DNA of 64,000 nucleotides, taken from the NCBI RefSeq assembly GCF_006376615.1, contig NZ_VEXQ01000001.1, positions 434,001-498,000 of the forward strand, in the 5' to 3' direction. The notes under the pieces are model-generated. The model did not search any database and was not told the origin of the DNA. It saw only the letters and a program-made list of their open reading frames with translations. Shown here piece by piece: positions 29,463 to 39,087 of the stretch. The DNA comes from Buttiauxella sp. B2 (GTDB taxonomy: Bacteria > Pseudomonadota > Gammaproteobacteria > Enterobacterales > Enterobacteriaceae). Both the position numbers and the translations under genes were made by a program. How positions within the stretch are numbered: the stretch's first letter is position 1; each line of letters opens with the position of its first letter.

Positions 29463-30725
29463 GTGTCAAATTCAAACAAACTCACGTTGTTCATTCTTCT
29501 GTTCATGTTCGCCGGCATTCTCTCCGGCGCTGCAATCCATGAGTATGCTGCTGCGGACAACGTAAAAAGTTATGCCGAGAACATCACGCTGTTCACCGAC
29601 ATCTTTTTACGCCTGATCAAAATGGTGATTGCACCGTTAGTGTTTAGCACGCTGACGGTAGGCATTATGAAGATGGGTGAAACTTCTACTATTGGCCGCG
29701 TAGGTGGCAAAGCGATGGTGTGGTTTATCTCATCTTCCATTCTGTCCATTCTGGTGGGTTTGTTCATCGTCACCCTCCAGCACCCTGGTGCTGGCATGAA
29801 TCTGCAGGTACCCGCCGGTGATGTTCAAACTGGTCTTGCCGTAAGCGGCATGAACCTGAAAGCATTCATCTCACACACCATCCCGACCAGCATTGCGGGC
29901 GCGATGTCGAACAACGAAATCCTGCAAATCGTGGTGTTCTCTTTGTTCTTCGGTATTGCAGGCGCTTCGCTTGGTGAGAAATTCAATACACCGTTAGTTG
30001 CCGCGTTGGATGTCGTTTCCCACATCATGCTAAAAGTGACTGGCTACGTGATGTACGTTGCGCCGCTGGCTATTTTTGCCGCCATCTCTTCTGTGATTGC
30101 CACGGAAGGTTTGGGTATTTTGCTGAACTACGCCGCGTTCATCGGCGGTTACTATCTCGCCATTATTTTGACCTGCATGGTACTTATCGGCGTGGGTTAT
30201 ATGGTGCTCAAGCGCGATGTATTCCGCTTGATTGCGATGCTCAAAGATCCGGTTCTGGTGGCATTCACCACGAGCAGCTCTGAAGCGGCTTACCCTAAAA
30301 CACTCGACCAGCTCACGCGCTTTGGTTGTTCACGTAACATTGCTTCCTTCGTGCTACCGATTGGTTATTCGTTCAACCTGGTCGGTTCGATGGTGTACTG
30401 CTCCTTTGCTTCCATGTTTATCGCCCAGGCTTATAACATCCATCTAACGTTCTCCGAGATTGTGGTGTTAATGCTGACGTTAATGCTGGCATCGAAAGGA
30501 ATCGCGGGGGTGCCGCGTTCTGCACTCGTGGTGCTTGCTGCAACCATTCCGAGCTTTAATATTCCGGTAGCGGGTATTTTGTTACTGATGGGTATCGACC
30601 ACTTCCTCGACATGGGTCGTTCAGCGATTAACGTGTTGGGTAACGGTGTGGCAACGGCGATGCTTTCGAAGAATGAAGGTGAGATGGAAGAACAGGTGGA
30701 GATTGGGGAGCAAGCGGAAGCGTAA
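29463..30725 (+). CDS. Dicarboxylate/amino acid:cation symporter (DAACS family)
   Basis: The product is 420 residues from GTG 29463. It has the GltPh/DctA-type topology: DIFLRLIKMVIAPLVFSTL in the N-terminal half, re-entrant loop 1 TTSSSEAAYPKTLDQL (around 270-285), helix 7 IGYSFNLVGSMVYCS, and helix 8 MGIDHFLDMGRSAINVLGN. The helix 7 NMDGT-type motif reads NLVGS, so an Asp used for cation binding in many members is absent. It probably takes up C4-dicarboxylates or an acidic amino acid. It is too divergent from E. coli DctA for me to use that name. It is followed by a REP-like repeat and converges on cheW. Confidence 0.9.
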   Translation: MSNSNKLTLFILLFMFAGILSGAAIHEYAAADNVKSYAENITLFTDIFLRLIKMVIAPLVFSTLTVGIMKMGETSTIGRVGGKAMVWFISSSILSILVGLFIVTLQHPGAGMNLQVPAGDVQTGLAVSGMNLKAFISHTIPTSIAGAMSNNEILQIVVFSLFFGIAGASLGEKFNTPLVAALDVVSHIMLKVTGYVMYVAPLAIFAAISSVIATEGLGILLNYAAFIGGYYLAIILTCMVLIGVGYMVLKRDVFRLIAMLKDPVLVAFTTSSSEAAYPKTLDQLTRFGCSRNIASFVLPIGYSFNLVGSMVYCSFASMFIAQAYNIHLTFSEIVVLMLTLMLASKGIAGVPRSALVVLAATIPSFNIPVAGILLLMGIDHFLDMGRSAINVLGNGVATAMLSKNEGEMEEQVEIGEQAEA

Positions 30726-30747
30726 ACCTCCTGAATCGAATGAAAAG

Positions 30748-30826
30748 TGGTGGATGTCGCTCACACTAATCCACCCTACACATGCCAAAGTTTCGTAGGT
30801 CGGATTAGCGTGAGCGACATCCGACA
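30748..30826. repeat. REP/BIME-like palindromic pair
   Basis: Two inverted copies of a GGTGGATGTCGC...CTAATCCACCCTAC / GTAGGTCGGATTAGCGTGAG...CATCCGAC unit face each other in the gap between the convergent symporter and cheW genes. Related units occur at 44068-44142, 52300-52374 and (short) 56400-56425. Confidence 0.75.
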
Positions 30827-30840
30827 TTAACGATTAAACT

Positions 30841-31344
30841 CTACGCCACGCGGCTTGCAGCGCTATCCACCAGTTCCATTTCTTCACTATTGAGCAGCTT
30901 CTCAATATTAACCAGAATCAACATACGGTCGCCCAGTGCGCCAAGGCCTGTCAGGTATTCTGTTGAAAGTGTCACGGCAAATTCTGGTGCCGGGCGGATT
31001 TGCTCAGCGGTCAATGAAAGCACATCAGACACACCATCCACCACAATACCTACGACACGTTGGCCGAAGTTAAGCACAATAACCACCGTGTTATCGTTAT
31101 ATTCCACGTCATCTTGCGCAAACTTAATACGCAAGTCGAGGATGGGTACAATCACACCTCGCAGGTTAGTCACGCCTTTGATAAACGCAGGTGTGTTAGC
31201 GATACGCGTGACCTGGTCGTAGCCACGGATTTCCTGCACTTTCAAAATGTCGATGCCATATTCTTCGTCACCGAGGGTGAAAACGAGGAATTCTTGCCCT
31301 ACCGTTTCCCCGGTCAGTTTTGTCACATTGGTTAATCCAGTCAT
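30841..31344 (-). CDS. cheW: Chemotaxis coupling protein CheW
   Basis: The product is 167 residues from ATG 31344 ([19 protein letters not shown]), the E. coli length; an ATG six codons earlier is less likely. It is almost identical in pattern to E. coli CheW ([36 protein letters not shown]). It couples receptors to CheA. It is the last gene of motA-motB-cheA-cheW. In E. coli tar follows directly; here porin, pilus and symporter genes lie between. Confidence 0.98.
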   Translation of the reverse strand: MTGLTNVTKLTGETVGQEFLVFTLGDEEYGIDILKVQEIRGYDQVTRIANTPAFIKGVTNLRGVIVPILDLRIKFAQDDVEYNDNTVVIVLNFGQRVVGIVVDGVSDVLSLTAEQIRPAPEFAVTLSTEYLTGLGALGDRMLILVNIEKLLNSEEMELVDSAASRVA

Positions 31345-31358
31345 TTCTTTTCCTGTTC

Positions 31359-33389
31359 TCAAACCTGAGGAAGGGCGGCGTGGCCGGCCATACGTTGTTC
31401 ACGATTCAAACCTTGCAGCGCTGAAACATCGACAATCAACGCAACACTGCCATCACCGAGGATGGTTGCGGCGGAAATACCCGGTATTTTGCGATAGTTG
31501 CTCTCAAGGTTTTTCACCACGACCTGATGCTGACCAATCAGCTGATCAACCAACAGCGCGTAACGTCGTCCGGCGCTTTGCAAAATCACCACAATGCCTT
31601 GCGTTGCTTCGGTTTTAGCCCCGGCAACATCAAACACTTTCCACAATTCAACCAGCGGCAAGTATTCACCGCGTACTTCAAGTACCCGTTCGCCACCTGC
31701 CAGCGGATGCAGGTCATCTTCTTTTGGCTGCAACGATTCCATCACCGCGTTGAGCGGCAGGATAAAGACTTCGTTACTCACTTTGACCGACATGCCGTCA
31801 AGAATAGCCAGGGTCAGCGGCAGCATAATGCGAATAGTCGTGCCGACATTGGCCTGGGATTTAATTTCAACGTGGCCACCCATTTCCTGGATGTTACGCT
31901 TCACCACGTCCATACCCACGCCACGTCCGGACACATCGGTCACCTGTTCGGCGGTCGAGAATCCGGGTGCGAAAATCAACATACCCACTTCATCGTCAGA
32001 CATGTTTTCGTGCACCGGCATGCCTTGTGACAGCGCTTTGGCAAGAATACGTTCGCGGTTCAAACCCGCACCGTCATCGGAGACTTCGATGCAGATATTC
32101 CCACCCTGATGCTCAGCAGACAGAATCAAATTTCCGACTGCAGATTTTCCAGCCGCGAGGCGTTTTTCCGGGGTTTCGATACCATGATCGAGGCTGTTAC
32201 GCACCAGATGGGTTAACGGGTCGATAATGCGTTCAATCAAGCTTTTATCCAGTTCAGTGGAACTGCCCTGAAGAGTGAGCTCAACTTGTTTGTTCAGTTT
32301 GCTTGCCAAATCACGCACCAGACGCGGGAAGCGACTGAAGACATATTCCATTGGCATCATACGGATAGACATCACCGACTCTTGCAAATCACGGGCGTTA
32401 CGTTGTAACTGGCCCATGCTGGTAATCAGTTCGCCGTGCTCCACTGGGTCTAATTCATTAGAGCGCTGTGCCAACATTGACTGGGTGATAACCAGTTCAC
32501 CAACCAGGTTTATCAGTTGGTCTACTTTTTCTACCGCCACGCGAATACTGCTCGATTCGCTAACACGCGTCGGTTTGCTTTCTCGTTCTGTACGCGCAGA
32601 GGCTGGCGCAGCAGTTACCACTTCGGCAATCGTTGGCTGCGGTGTATTTACGCTAACGGCAACCGGTGCTTCTACTCTTTCAACGTCACTTTCTACAGTC
32701 GGATTATTTGCCGGTAACGGAAGAAATTCGATTTGTTCCGGTTCGATAACAAAACAGAGTACGGCGCTGATGTCATCGGCACTGACGGTGGTTTCTATGG
32801 TTGCGGTGACTGAGTTTTCGCCTTTTTCCACATCGCTTAATGTGCCAAGGTTCCCCAGTTCTTCCAGCAGCAAATCGAGTTCACTGGTTTTCAGTCCGGT
32901 TATCGCAATGCGCAAATCACCGTTGCTGGCAGGCGCTGTTGCGACAGAGTCTTTTTCCACAACCGTCAGTTTTGCAGGCGGCGCAGCTGTTTCGCCTTTG
33001 GCTTCCAGAGCCAGTTGGCGCAACGCTTTGCAGATATAGTCGAAACTCTCAGCGTCCGGTTCCTGTGAGTTTTTATAAGCGTCCAACTGTTCTTGCATAA
33101 TATCTTTGGTTTCCAAAAACAGGTTGATGATGTCGGTGTTAAGGTGCATCTCCCCACGCCGTGCGTCGTCGAGCAGGTTTTCCATTAAATGCGTGGTTTC
33201 CTGCAAAATGGAAAAGCCGAAAGTCCCTGCGCCCCCTTTTATCGAGTGTGCGGCGCGGAATATGGCGTTTAGCAGTTCTGAATCCGGTGCTTCAGGCAGC
33301 AAATTCAGCAGGTGCTGTTCCATATCGGCCAGTAACTCGTCGGCCTCGTCAAAAAATGTCTGGTAAAAATCACTGATATCCATACTCAC
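31359..33389 (-). CDS. cheA: Chemotaxis sensor kinase CheA
   Basis: The product is 676 residues. P1 carries the phosphorylated His48 ([14 protein letters not shown]); P2, the CheY/CheB-binding domain, spans about 160-230 and is the least conserved part; P3 dimerisation begins near 270; P4 kinase has the N box [12 protein letters not shown] and G boxes ([18 protein letters not shown]); P5 CheW-like domain ends the protein. An internal start for a short form, as in E. coli, was not verified. Confidence 0.98.
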   Translation of the reverse strand: MSMDISDFYQTFFDEADELLADMEQHLLNLLPEAPDSELLNAIFRAAHSIKGGAGTFGFSILQETTHLMENLLDDARRGEMHLNTDIINLFLETKDIMQEQLDAYKNSQEPDAESFDYICKALRQLALEAKGETAAPPAKLTVVEKDSVATAPASNGDLRIAITGLKTSELDLLLEELGNLGTLSDVEKGENSVTATIETTVSADDISAVLCFVIEPEQIEFLPLPANNPTVESDVERVEAPVAVSVNTPQPTIAEVVTAAPASARTERESKPTRVSESSSIRVAVEKVDQLINLVGELVITQSMLAQRSNELDPVEHGELITSMGQLQRNARDLQESVMSIRMMPMEYVFSRFPRLVRDLASKLNKQVELTLQGSSTELDKSLIERIIDPLTHLVRNSLDHGIETPEKRLAAGKSAVGNLILSAEHQGGNICIEVSDDGAGLNRERILAKALSQGMPVHENMSDDEVGMLIFAPGFSTAEQVTDVSGRGVGMDVVKRNIQEMGGHVEIKSQANVGTTIRIMLPLTLAILDGMSVKVSNEVFILPLNAVMESLQPKEDDLHPLAGGERVLEVRGEYLPLVELWKVFDVAGAKTEATQGIVVILQSAGRRYALLVDQLIGQHQVVVKNLESNYRKIPGISAATILGDGSVALIVDVSALQGLNREQRMAGHAALPQV

Positions 33390-33393
33390 GCTA

Positions 33394-34323
33394 TCACCTC
33401 GTACCGGATTGCGGCGGTAATGTGTTCTGTGCCGGTTCCACGGCTCCAGGTTGTTGGAGAATACTTATTGGCTGATTTTCGCTTTCTGCGTTTTCGTGCA
33501 CGATGGCCTCTTCAGCTTGCTTATTCAGTACCAGTAAACTAATGCGTCGGTTGATGGCATCTTCCGGCCCGCGATTAGTCAGGCGCATAGTTGATGCCAT
33601 CCCCACAACACGCAGAACTTTGCCATCGATAAGCCCACCCGACATCAATTCGCGACGCGAGGCATTTGCCCTATCTGCGGAAAGTTCCCAGTTGCTATAA
33701 CCGCGTTCGCCCATGGCGTAAGGCAAATCATCAGTGTGGCCAGATATGCTAATTTTGTTTGGAAATTCATTCAGTAACGGCGCGATGCTGCGCAGGATGT
33801 CGCGCATATAAGGCTCAACTTCAGCTCTGCCATTTTTAAACATCGGGCGATTCTGGCTGTCGATGATTTGTATCCGTAGCCCCTCTTGAACCAAGTCAAT
33901 TTGCAGATGAGGGCGCAATGCGCGCAACTTAGGATCGGCTTCAATCAGCTGATCCAGTTTGTCGCCCAGACGTTTGAGGCGACTGGCTTCCATCCGTTTT
34001 CTGAGATCTTCAATATTGGGCTGTCGTTTCACTTCGCCTTGTTGCTGGGTGACATCATCACCGCCGCCAGGAATCGGGCTTTGGCTATCGGCGATGCGTT
34101 GTCCCCCGGTAATAGCGGCAGAAAGTGGCGTACGGAAATAGTCGGCAATTTGCGCCAGTTCTTTAGGGCTGGAGATTGAAATCAGCCACATAACCAGAAA
34201 AAAAGCCATCATGGCGGTCATAAAGTCGGCGTAAGCAATTTTCCAGGAACCGTGCGCACCGCCGCCGTGGCCTTTGTGCTTGCGCCTTTTTACGACAACA
34301 ATGGGGCGCGCATTGTGCTTCAT
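33394..34323 (-). CDS. motB: Flagellar motor stator protein MotB
   Basis: The product is 309 residues. The single membrane span includes the proton-binding Asp33 ([20 protein letters not shown]; Asp32 in E. coli, one residue being inserted before it). The OmpA-like peptidoglycan-binding domain in the C-terminal half includes [12 protein letters not shown]. It overlaps motA by four bases and precedes cheA by four. Confidence 0.98.
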   Translation of the reverse strand: MKHNARPIVVVKRRKHKGHGGGAHGSWKIAYADFMTAMMAFFLVMWLISISSPKELAQIADYFRTPLSAAITGGQRIADSQSPIPGGGDDVTQQQGEVKRQPNIEDLRKRMEASRLKRLGDKLDQLIEADPKLRALRPHLQIDLVQEGLRIQIIDSQNRPMFKNGRAEVEPYMRDILRSIAPLLNEFPNKISISGHTDDLPYAMGERGYSNWELSADRANASRRELMSGGLIDGKVLRVVGMASTMRLTNRGPEDAINRRISLLVLNKQAEEAIVHENAESENQPISILQQPGAVEPAQNTLPPQSGTR

Positions 34324-35213
34324 ACTTCTTCTTCCGTTGCGCGTTGTTGCGCATTCGGGGAACGAACGGCACGAACATGTTCTTCAAGTTCAACAAACGA
34401 TGGGCGTTCACTGGAATAAAGGGTTTTACGGCCAAATTCAACGGCAATTGGCGGGGCATAACCGTTAAGGCTTGAGAGTAATGTGACTTTAACGCACTGC
34501 ATCATTTTGGTTGTTTCGGCACTTTTTTGGCGTAAAACCGTCGCCAGTGGCGAAATAAAACCATATGCCAGCAAAATACCCAGGAAGGTTCCGACCATGG
34601 CATGCGCAATTAATACCCCAAGTTCCCCCGCAGGCCTGTCAGCCGAAGCCAACGCGTGAACCACGCCCATGACTGCTGCTACGATACCAAATGCAGGAAG
34701 TGAATCCCCCATTATTGCCAGGCTATTCGCGGGTATTTCCGCCTCACTTTCGTGAGTTTCAATTTCTTCGTCCATCAGCGCTTCAATTTCAAACGAGTTC
34801 ATATTCCCGCTGATGATCAGACGCAGATAATCAATAATAAAATCCAGCATCAAGCTGTCGGCTAAAATACGCGGGTAGCTGGCGAAGATTTCACTCTCTT
34901 TAGGATTTTCGATATCACGTTCCAGCGAAAACATCCCTTGCTGGCGTGACTTCGCCATCAAGCGATAAAGCAGGGCCATGAGATCCATATACATGCTTTT
35001 GGTATATTTCGAGCGACGGAAAAGCAAAGGCAACGCTTTTAACGTCCCTTTAATCGCCTTACCGTTATTACCAACGATAAAAGCCCCAATTCCCGCCCCA
35101 CCAATGATGATAAATTCAGCTGGTTGATAGAGCGCACCGAGATGACCCCCGGTCATCATATAGCCGCCGAATACTGTCGCAATTACGACCAGATAACCTA
35201 TTACAATCAGCAC
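34320..35213 (-). CDS. motA: Flagellar motor stator protein MotA
   Basis: The product is 297 residues with four membrane spans. The cytoplasmic loop residues that contact FliG, Arg90 and Glu98, are at the E. coli positions. It forms the proton channel with MotB. The gene is preceded by a leader holding a terminator and a sigma-28 promoter inside flhC. Confidence 0.98.
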   Translation of the reverse strand: MLIVIGYLVVIATVFGGYMMTGGHLGALYQPAEFIIIGGAGIGAFIVGNNGKAIKGTLKALPLLFRRSKYTKSMYMDLMALLYRLMAKSRQQGMFSLERDIENPKESEIFASYPRILADSLMLDFIIDYLRLIISGNMNSFEIEALMDEEIETHESEAEIPANSLAIMGDSLPAFGIVAAVMGVVHALASADRPAGELGVLIAHAMVGTFLGILLAYGFISPLATVLRQKSAETTKMMQCVKVTLLSSLNGYAPPIAVEFGRKTLYSSERPSFVELEEHVRAVRSPNAQQRATEEEV

Positions 35214-35283
35214 GAGTACATCCTTCTGCTGTTAAATGTGACGAGGATTCACAAATCAAGGGTGAAAACAGCTGAGTGCGGGG

Positions 35284-35317
35284 CAAAAAAAAGCAGCGAT
35301 AATTGCTTATCGCTGCT
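35284..35317 (-). terminator. Rho-independent terminator after flhC, within the motA leader
   Basis: On the minus strand the stem AGCAGCGATAA/TTATCGCTGCT with a four-base loop is followed by a run of eight T. It can end flhDC transcripts and also the short transcript from the sigma-28 promoter inside flhC, so motA transcription needs read-through. Confidence 0.93.
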
Positions 35318-35377
35318 GGAGTGTTATCCACACCGAACTGTTAAACGGCCTGTTTGACCTGTTCATCCAGCAGTTGT
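35284..35377 (-). ncRNA. motR: Candidate MotR small RNA (motA leader)
   Basis: A sigma-28 promoter inside the flhC 3' end (35384-35410) would start RNA at about 35377. The next element is the strong terminator ending at 35284, giving about 94 nucleotides. E. coli MotR is a sigma-28-dependent sRNA of about 95 nucleotides from the same place, the motA 5' leader, and acts with Hfq on flagellar and ribosomal-protein mRNAs. The coordinates are inferred from promoter and terminator; conservation of the base-pairing seed was not examined. Confidence 0.72.
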
Positions 35378-35919
35378 GGAATAATATCGGCAGTATTCGT
35401 AGAAAGTTTACGTCTTTTTACTGCTCTTGATGGTGGTTGGCACAAACTGCAAGCAAAGCTGCCTACGGGTTGGTGCGCGTGCGTAATAAAGTTACCGTCA
35501 CAGCAGTTGCAACGGCTCAATTCAAGCATATTACTTTCAACAAAACGCACCAGCGTCCAGGCACGAGTCAGCGCCAGCAAAGGCCCGCCCTCTTGTGGTG
35601 GACATTGTTCCAGATACAAGCGATAAGCCTTGATGACCGCATCAACACCGGTGCACAAACCGGTACGTAACAAGAACTGCCAGGCATTGCAAAACATGGA
35701 AGCATGGATATTTTGCTCCCAGGTCATAAACCAGTCGGTAGAAAAAGGCAGCATTCCTTTCGGAGGGGGGCTACCACGGAGCTCTTTATACAGTTTGATC
35801 AGTCTGCCGCGACTTAATTGCGTTTCGCTTTCCAGCATCTGCAATCGTGCGCCTAGCGTGATTAATTCCATCGCCAGTTGTATATCGCGTGCTTCCTGAA
35901 CAATACTTTTTTCGCTCAT
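35341..35919 (-). CDS. flhC: Flagellar master regulator subunit FlhC
   Basis: The product is 192 residues, the E. coli size. The zinc-binding Cys cluster is present (RCNCCDGNF and FACSLCQ), as is the N-terminal helical region [18 protein letters not shown]. FlhD4C2 activates class 2 flagellar promoters. The gene lies five bases after flhD. Its 3' end also contains the sigma-28 promoter for the motA operon. Confidence 0.98.
   Translation of the reverse strand: MSEKSIVQEARDIQLAMELITLGARLQMLESETQLSRGRLIKLYKELRGSPPPKGMLPFSTDWFMTWEQNIHASMFCNAWQFLLRTGLCTGVDAVIKAYRLYLEQCPPQEGGPLLALTRAWTLVRFVESNMLELSRCNCCDGNFITHAHQPVGSFACSLCQPPSRAVKRRKLSTNTADIIPQLLDEQVKQAV
35384..35410 (-). promoter_or_regulatory. 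Sigma-28 promoter of motAB-cheAW / MotR, inside flhC
   Basis: On the minus strand the sequence reads TAAACTTT, an 11-base spacer, GCCGATAT: seven of eight bases match the FliA consensus in each half. It lies within the last 25 codons of flhC, like the E. coli motA promoter. Confidence 0.88.
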
Positions 35920-35923
35920 TTTG

Positions 35924-36274
35924 TTACGCCCTTTTTTTGCGAGGTGCCTCGTCTATTGCGGACGCCTCATTTAATAAGCGGGTGGATAACAAAATGCCTG
36001 TATGAATTTGCTGTAAATCATCCACACGAGAGTCTTGCGTTAAGCGGGTAATTGTTTGGTTATCATTAAAACGGAACTGGCAAATCAATTGATTGGTTTC
36101 CGCTAATTTTACCATTTGTGGCAATGTTAATTCGCTCAGAGAATTAGCCATATCCTCGGTCACACCCAAACGAAACATTGCTGAGGGTTTATCACTGCTA
36201 ATAAGACGTTGCGCAAGTAACAAGTACGACAAATTAATATCGTAGATGTGTTTTAACAACTCGGATGTATGCAT
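35924..36274 (-). CDS. flhD: Flagellar master regulator subunit FlhD
   Basis: The product is 116 residues from ATG 36274 ([18 protein letters not shown]), chosen because AGGA lies nine bases before it; the ATG three codons upstream would be too close to that site. It forms FlhD4C2 with FlhC. It is the first gene of flhDC behind a long control region. Confidence 0.97.
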   Translation of the reverse strand: MHTSELLKHIYDINLSYLLLAQRLISSDKPSAMFRLGVTEDMANSLSELTLPQMVKLAETNQLICQFRFNDNQTITRLTQDSRVDDLQQIHTGILLSTRLLNEASAIDEAPRKKRA

Positions 36275-37079
36275 TGTGTTCATCCTGAAATACTATCTTT
36301 TATACATGCGGCTAAGCCGCACCCCGTGAGTCGCCGGGTAGCCCCGGTTAAAACTAAAGCAACAAAAAAGCCAAAGTACATCAATTGAAAACACGCACTA
36401 AATCCACTGACAAAAAATGCCGTGGAATCATCCTTGTTGGTACGTTCTTATCTGGGCTTAAATTTCTTATATGAAATTAAGATTTATCCTAATTGCGAGC
36501 AAACTCTACTCGTAGCCCTTTAGACATACAATGCGGATCCCGTCGAATTTTAGGATTTATGTGACACGGATCACATATATTTACTTTATGTATCCCATGG
36601 AAACATCAGCAAGACTTTTCAATTGTTTATTTTATCGGCAAACTCGAAATATCCGTTACGTTAATATGGAAAAACCTTATCGTTTGACTAACAATTTAAT
36701 GACTTACTTTCAATATCGTTTCGCGACACTGGCTTAGCTATGTGATTTATATCGCATTTTTTTTCCAACCAAAGATTACACTACGCTAAAAAGCCCTTTC
36801 AGCATATAACACCTTGAAATATTGCATTTTATTGCGGATAAGATATAAATTCTCGCTTAAAGCTGACATTAACTATATCCATACAAAATAATACGAAAGT
36901 TTGATGGAAAAATGAGCGACAGATGCATCCCGGTATCTTCATAAGCCGCTTACATTAGCGCTATTAATCATTTTTCATGAGCATGCTCACAATTCCCATT
37001 GGTACTATTCTTGCGTAATTATGAGTGTTGTAGTAAGAAAAATGTTAACAGTCTGGTTATCAGGCAACAGGAGGTTGTA
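36275..37079. promoter_or_regulatory. flhDC control region with a CRP site at 36560-36575
   Basis: This 805-base, AT-rich region lies between the divergent flhD and uspC genes. It contains a perfect CRP core, TGTGA-CACGGA-TCACA, at 36560-36575. If, as in E. coli, CRP is centred 71.5 bases upstream of the flhDC start point, transcription begins near 36496 and the leader is about 220 nucleotides, close to the E. coli value of about 200. The long leader is the known target of many sRNAs and regulators in E. coli. The uspC promoter must lie near the right end. No credible gene was seen. Confidence 0.85.
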
Positions 37080-37502
37080 ATGAGTTACCAACACATACTG
37101 GTTGCGGTCGCTGTCAGCCCACAGAGCCATTTACTGGTGGGAAAGGCTGTATCAATTGCCCGGCCCGTGAATGGAAAGATAACGCTGATTACGCTCGCCT
37201 CAGACCCCGAGCTTTATAATCAATTTGCTGCCCCTATGATGGAGAACTTGCGAGAGTTAATGCTTGAAGAGACTCAGCTTTTTATTAATGAATTGGTTGA
37301 GCAGGCCAATTACCCTATAACTAAGACGGTCATCGCCACGGGCGAATTAAGTGAGCATATTCTGGCGATTTGTAATAAAAGCGCGGTGGATTTAGTTATT
37401 TGCGGTAACCACAATCAAAGTTTTTTCAGTAAGGTAATTTGTTCAGCAAAAGCAGTAGTAGCGTCAAGCCAGGTGGATGTTTTGTTGGTGCCGCTGAGTT
37501 AA
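37080..37502 (+). CDS. uspC: Universal stress protein UspC
   Basis: The product is 140 residues from ATG 37080, preceded by AGGAGG, chosen over an upstream in-frame start at 36999. It begins MSYQHILVAVAVSPQSHLLV and keeps the UspC blocks SIARPVNGKITLITLASDPE, ATGELSEHIL and VDLVICGNHNQSFFS. UspC supports motility and stress survival in E. coli, which fits its place beside flhDC. It converges on otsA with an ERIC-like repeat between them. Confidence 0.95.
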   Translation: MSYQHILVAVAVSPQSHLLVGKAVSIARPVNGKITLITLASDPELYNQFAAPMMENLRELMLEETQLFINELVEQANYPITKTVIATGELSEHILAICNKSAVDLVICGNHNQSFFSKVICSAKAVVASSQVDVLLVPLS

Positions 37503-37520
37503 GCGGAGTTTAAGTTATCC

Positions 37521-37623
37521 CGTCATACTTCAAATGGTGGGGATTGATGAACCTCACCTGGAGGTTCACCCTTCGGGTCAAAACGATACCGCTTACCCAC
37601 AACTTGAATTATTTAGGGTACCC
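37521..37623. repeat. ERIC-like element with an atypical, shortened centre
   Basis: The ends CGTCATACTTCAA and ACTTGAATTATTTAGGGTA match ERIC termini, but the roughly 70-base interior (with small hairpins GAACCT/AGGTTC and ACCCTTCGGGT) does not match the ERIC core. It lies between the convergent uspC and otsA genes. Confidence 0.65.
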
Positions 37624-37662
37624 AAAGATTGGGGGGATCGTTCCATAATAGTCAGTGACCCG

Positions 37663-39087
37663 TTATGCAAGCTTAGGAAACGTCGCCACTTTCTTCCCCA
37701 AATGAAACGCATCACTCCTTGGCGCTGCTTGCTTTAGATCCTCGATAAACCTCTGCTGCCAGTGATGAATATCATTCTTCTCTATTACCGCCATCATTTC
37801 ACTGTGGCGTGATATTCGCTCTGTGAGCGGCATGGTTAATGCGCGGTCCAGAGCCGCGGCGACGTCATCACGATCGTACGGATTCACTATCAGTGCGGAC
37901 GACAACTCATTAGCCGCACCGGCAAATTTCGACAAAACCAACACCCCAGGATTTGCCGGATCTTGTGCCGCAACATACTCTTTCGCAACCAGATTCATGC
38001 CATCGCGTAGCGGCGTGACTAACCCAACATCCGCGTGACGAAAGACTTTCATCACTAATTTCCGATCAAAATGCTGGTTTAAATAGTACAGCGGTGTCCA
38101 GCCCAATTGCCCGTATTTACCATTAATTCGTCCTGCTTCGGTTTCCAGTTGATGACGAATGTCCTGATAAGCTTGAACATCGCCACGTGAAGTCGGTGCG
38201 ATTTGCGTATAACGAATTTTCCCGTGATGTTGCGGATAATTCTCAAGTAGCGCTTCAAACGCGAGGAAACGTTCCGGTAACCCTTTGGAATAATCTAGTC
38301 GCTCTACTGAAAAGATATTTTTGATACTGCCCAGTTCAGCTTTGAGCTGAGCCAGTTTCGGCGGTAACGGACCTTGCGCACTTTTTTTAATTTCCGCAGG
38401 CTCAATACCTATTGGATAAACCTCGGTACGAAACGTATTACCGAATGCCAGATGCTGATTTTTCCCCTGATTATCCAGACGTGTGATGCTGGCGATACAG
38501 TCGAGGAACGCCAGGCGATCATTTTCAGTCTGGAAACCCAGTAAATCGTATTCACACAGCGCTTCGAGTAACTCATCATGGGGCGGCAGTGCGTTGAATA
38601 CTTCCGGCGTTGGGAATGGAATATGTAAGAAGAAACCGATGCGATGATTTAACCTCTGTTTACGGCATTCTGCAGCGAATGGCAGCAAATGGTAGTCATG
38701 TACCCACAAGATGTCGTCTTTTTCTAACAGCGGCTTTAGCTTATTTGCCAGCAAGGTATTCACCCGGCTATAGCCTTCCCACGCATCACGCTGGTAGTCG
38801 ACCAGGTCAAGACGATAGTGAAATGCCGGCCAAAGTACGGCATTAGAAAATTGCAGATAATAGCTTTCGTAGTCTTCTTTGCTGAGGTTGAAAGAAGCCC
38901 AGGTGATGTTACCTCGTTTGGTCTTTTTTAATGCCGCATTGGGGTCCCCTACCTCGCCGCTCCAGCCAAACCATAATCCACCCGCCGTTTTTAACGCGCC
39001 TAAAATCCCCACAGCCAGGCCACCGGCACTGCTTTTTTTATCATCCGGTGGCGCAATGCGATTAGAGACTACCACTAAGCGACTCAT
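37663..39087 (-). CDS. otsA: Trehalose-6-phosphate synthase
   Basis: The product is 474 residues, a GT20 enzyme: SRLVVVSNRIAPP, SAGGLAVGI (the UDP-glucose loop), WVHDYHLLPFA, and FSVERLDYSKGLPERFLAFE are present. It makes trehalose-6-phosphate from UDP-glucose and glucose-6-phosphate for osmoprotection. Its start lies inside the otsB end (26-base overlap), as in E. coli. Confidence 0.98.
   Translation of the reverse strand: MSRLVVVSNRIAPPDDKKSSAGGLAVGILGALKTAGGLWFGWSGEVGDPNAALKKTKRGNITWASFNLSKEDYESYYLQFSNAVLWPAFHYRLDLVDYQRDAWEGYSRVNTLLANKLKPLLEKDDILWVHDYHLLPFAAECRKQRLNHRIGFFLHIPFPTPEVFNALPPHDELLEALCEYDLLGFQTENDRLAFLDCIASITRLDNQGKNQHLAFGNTFRTEVYPIGIEPAEIKKSAQGPLPPKLAQLKAELGSIKNIFSVERLDYSKGLPERFLAFEALLENYPQHHGKIRYTQIAPTSRGDVQAYQDIRHQLETEAGRINGKYGQLGWTPLYYLNQHFDRKLVMKVFRHADVGLVTPLRDGMNLVAKEYVAAQDPANPGVLVLSKFAGAANELSSALIVNPYDRDDVAAALDRALTMPLTERISRHSEMMAVIEKNDIHHWQQRFIEDLKQAAPRSDAFHLGKKVATFPKLA

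Noticed and set aside
36531-36737. 68-codon plus-strand frame between flhD and uspC
   Set aside because: It overlaps the flhDC CRP site, begins without a Shine-Dalgarno sequence and has AT-rich, non-gene-like composition.
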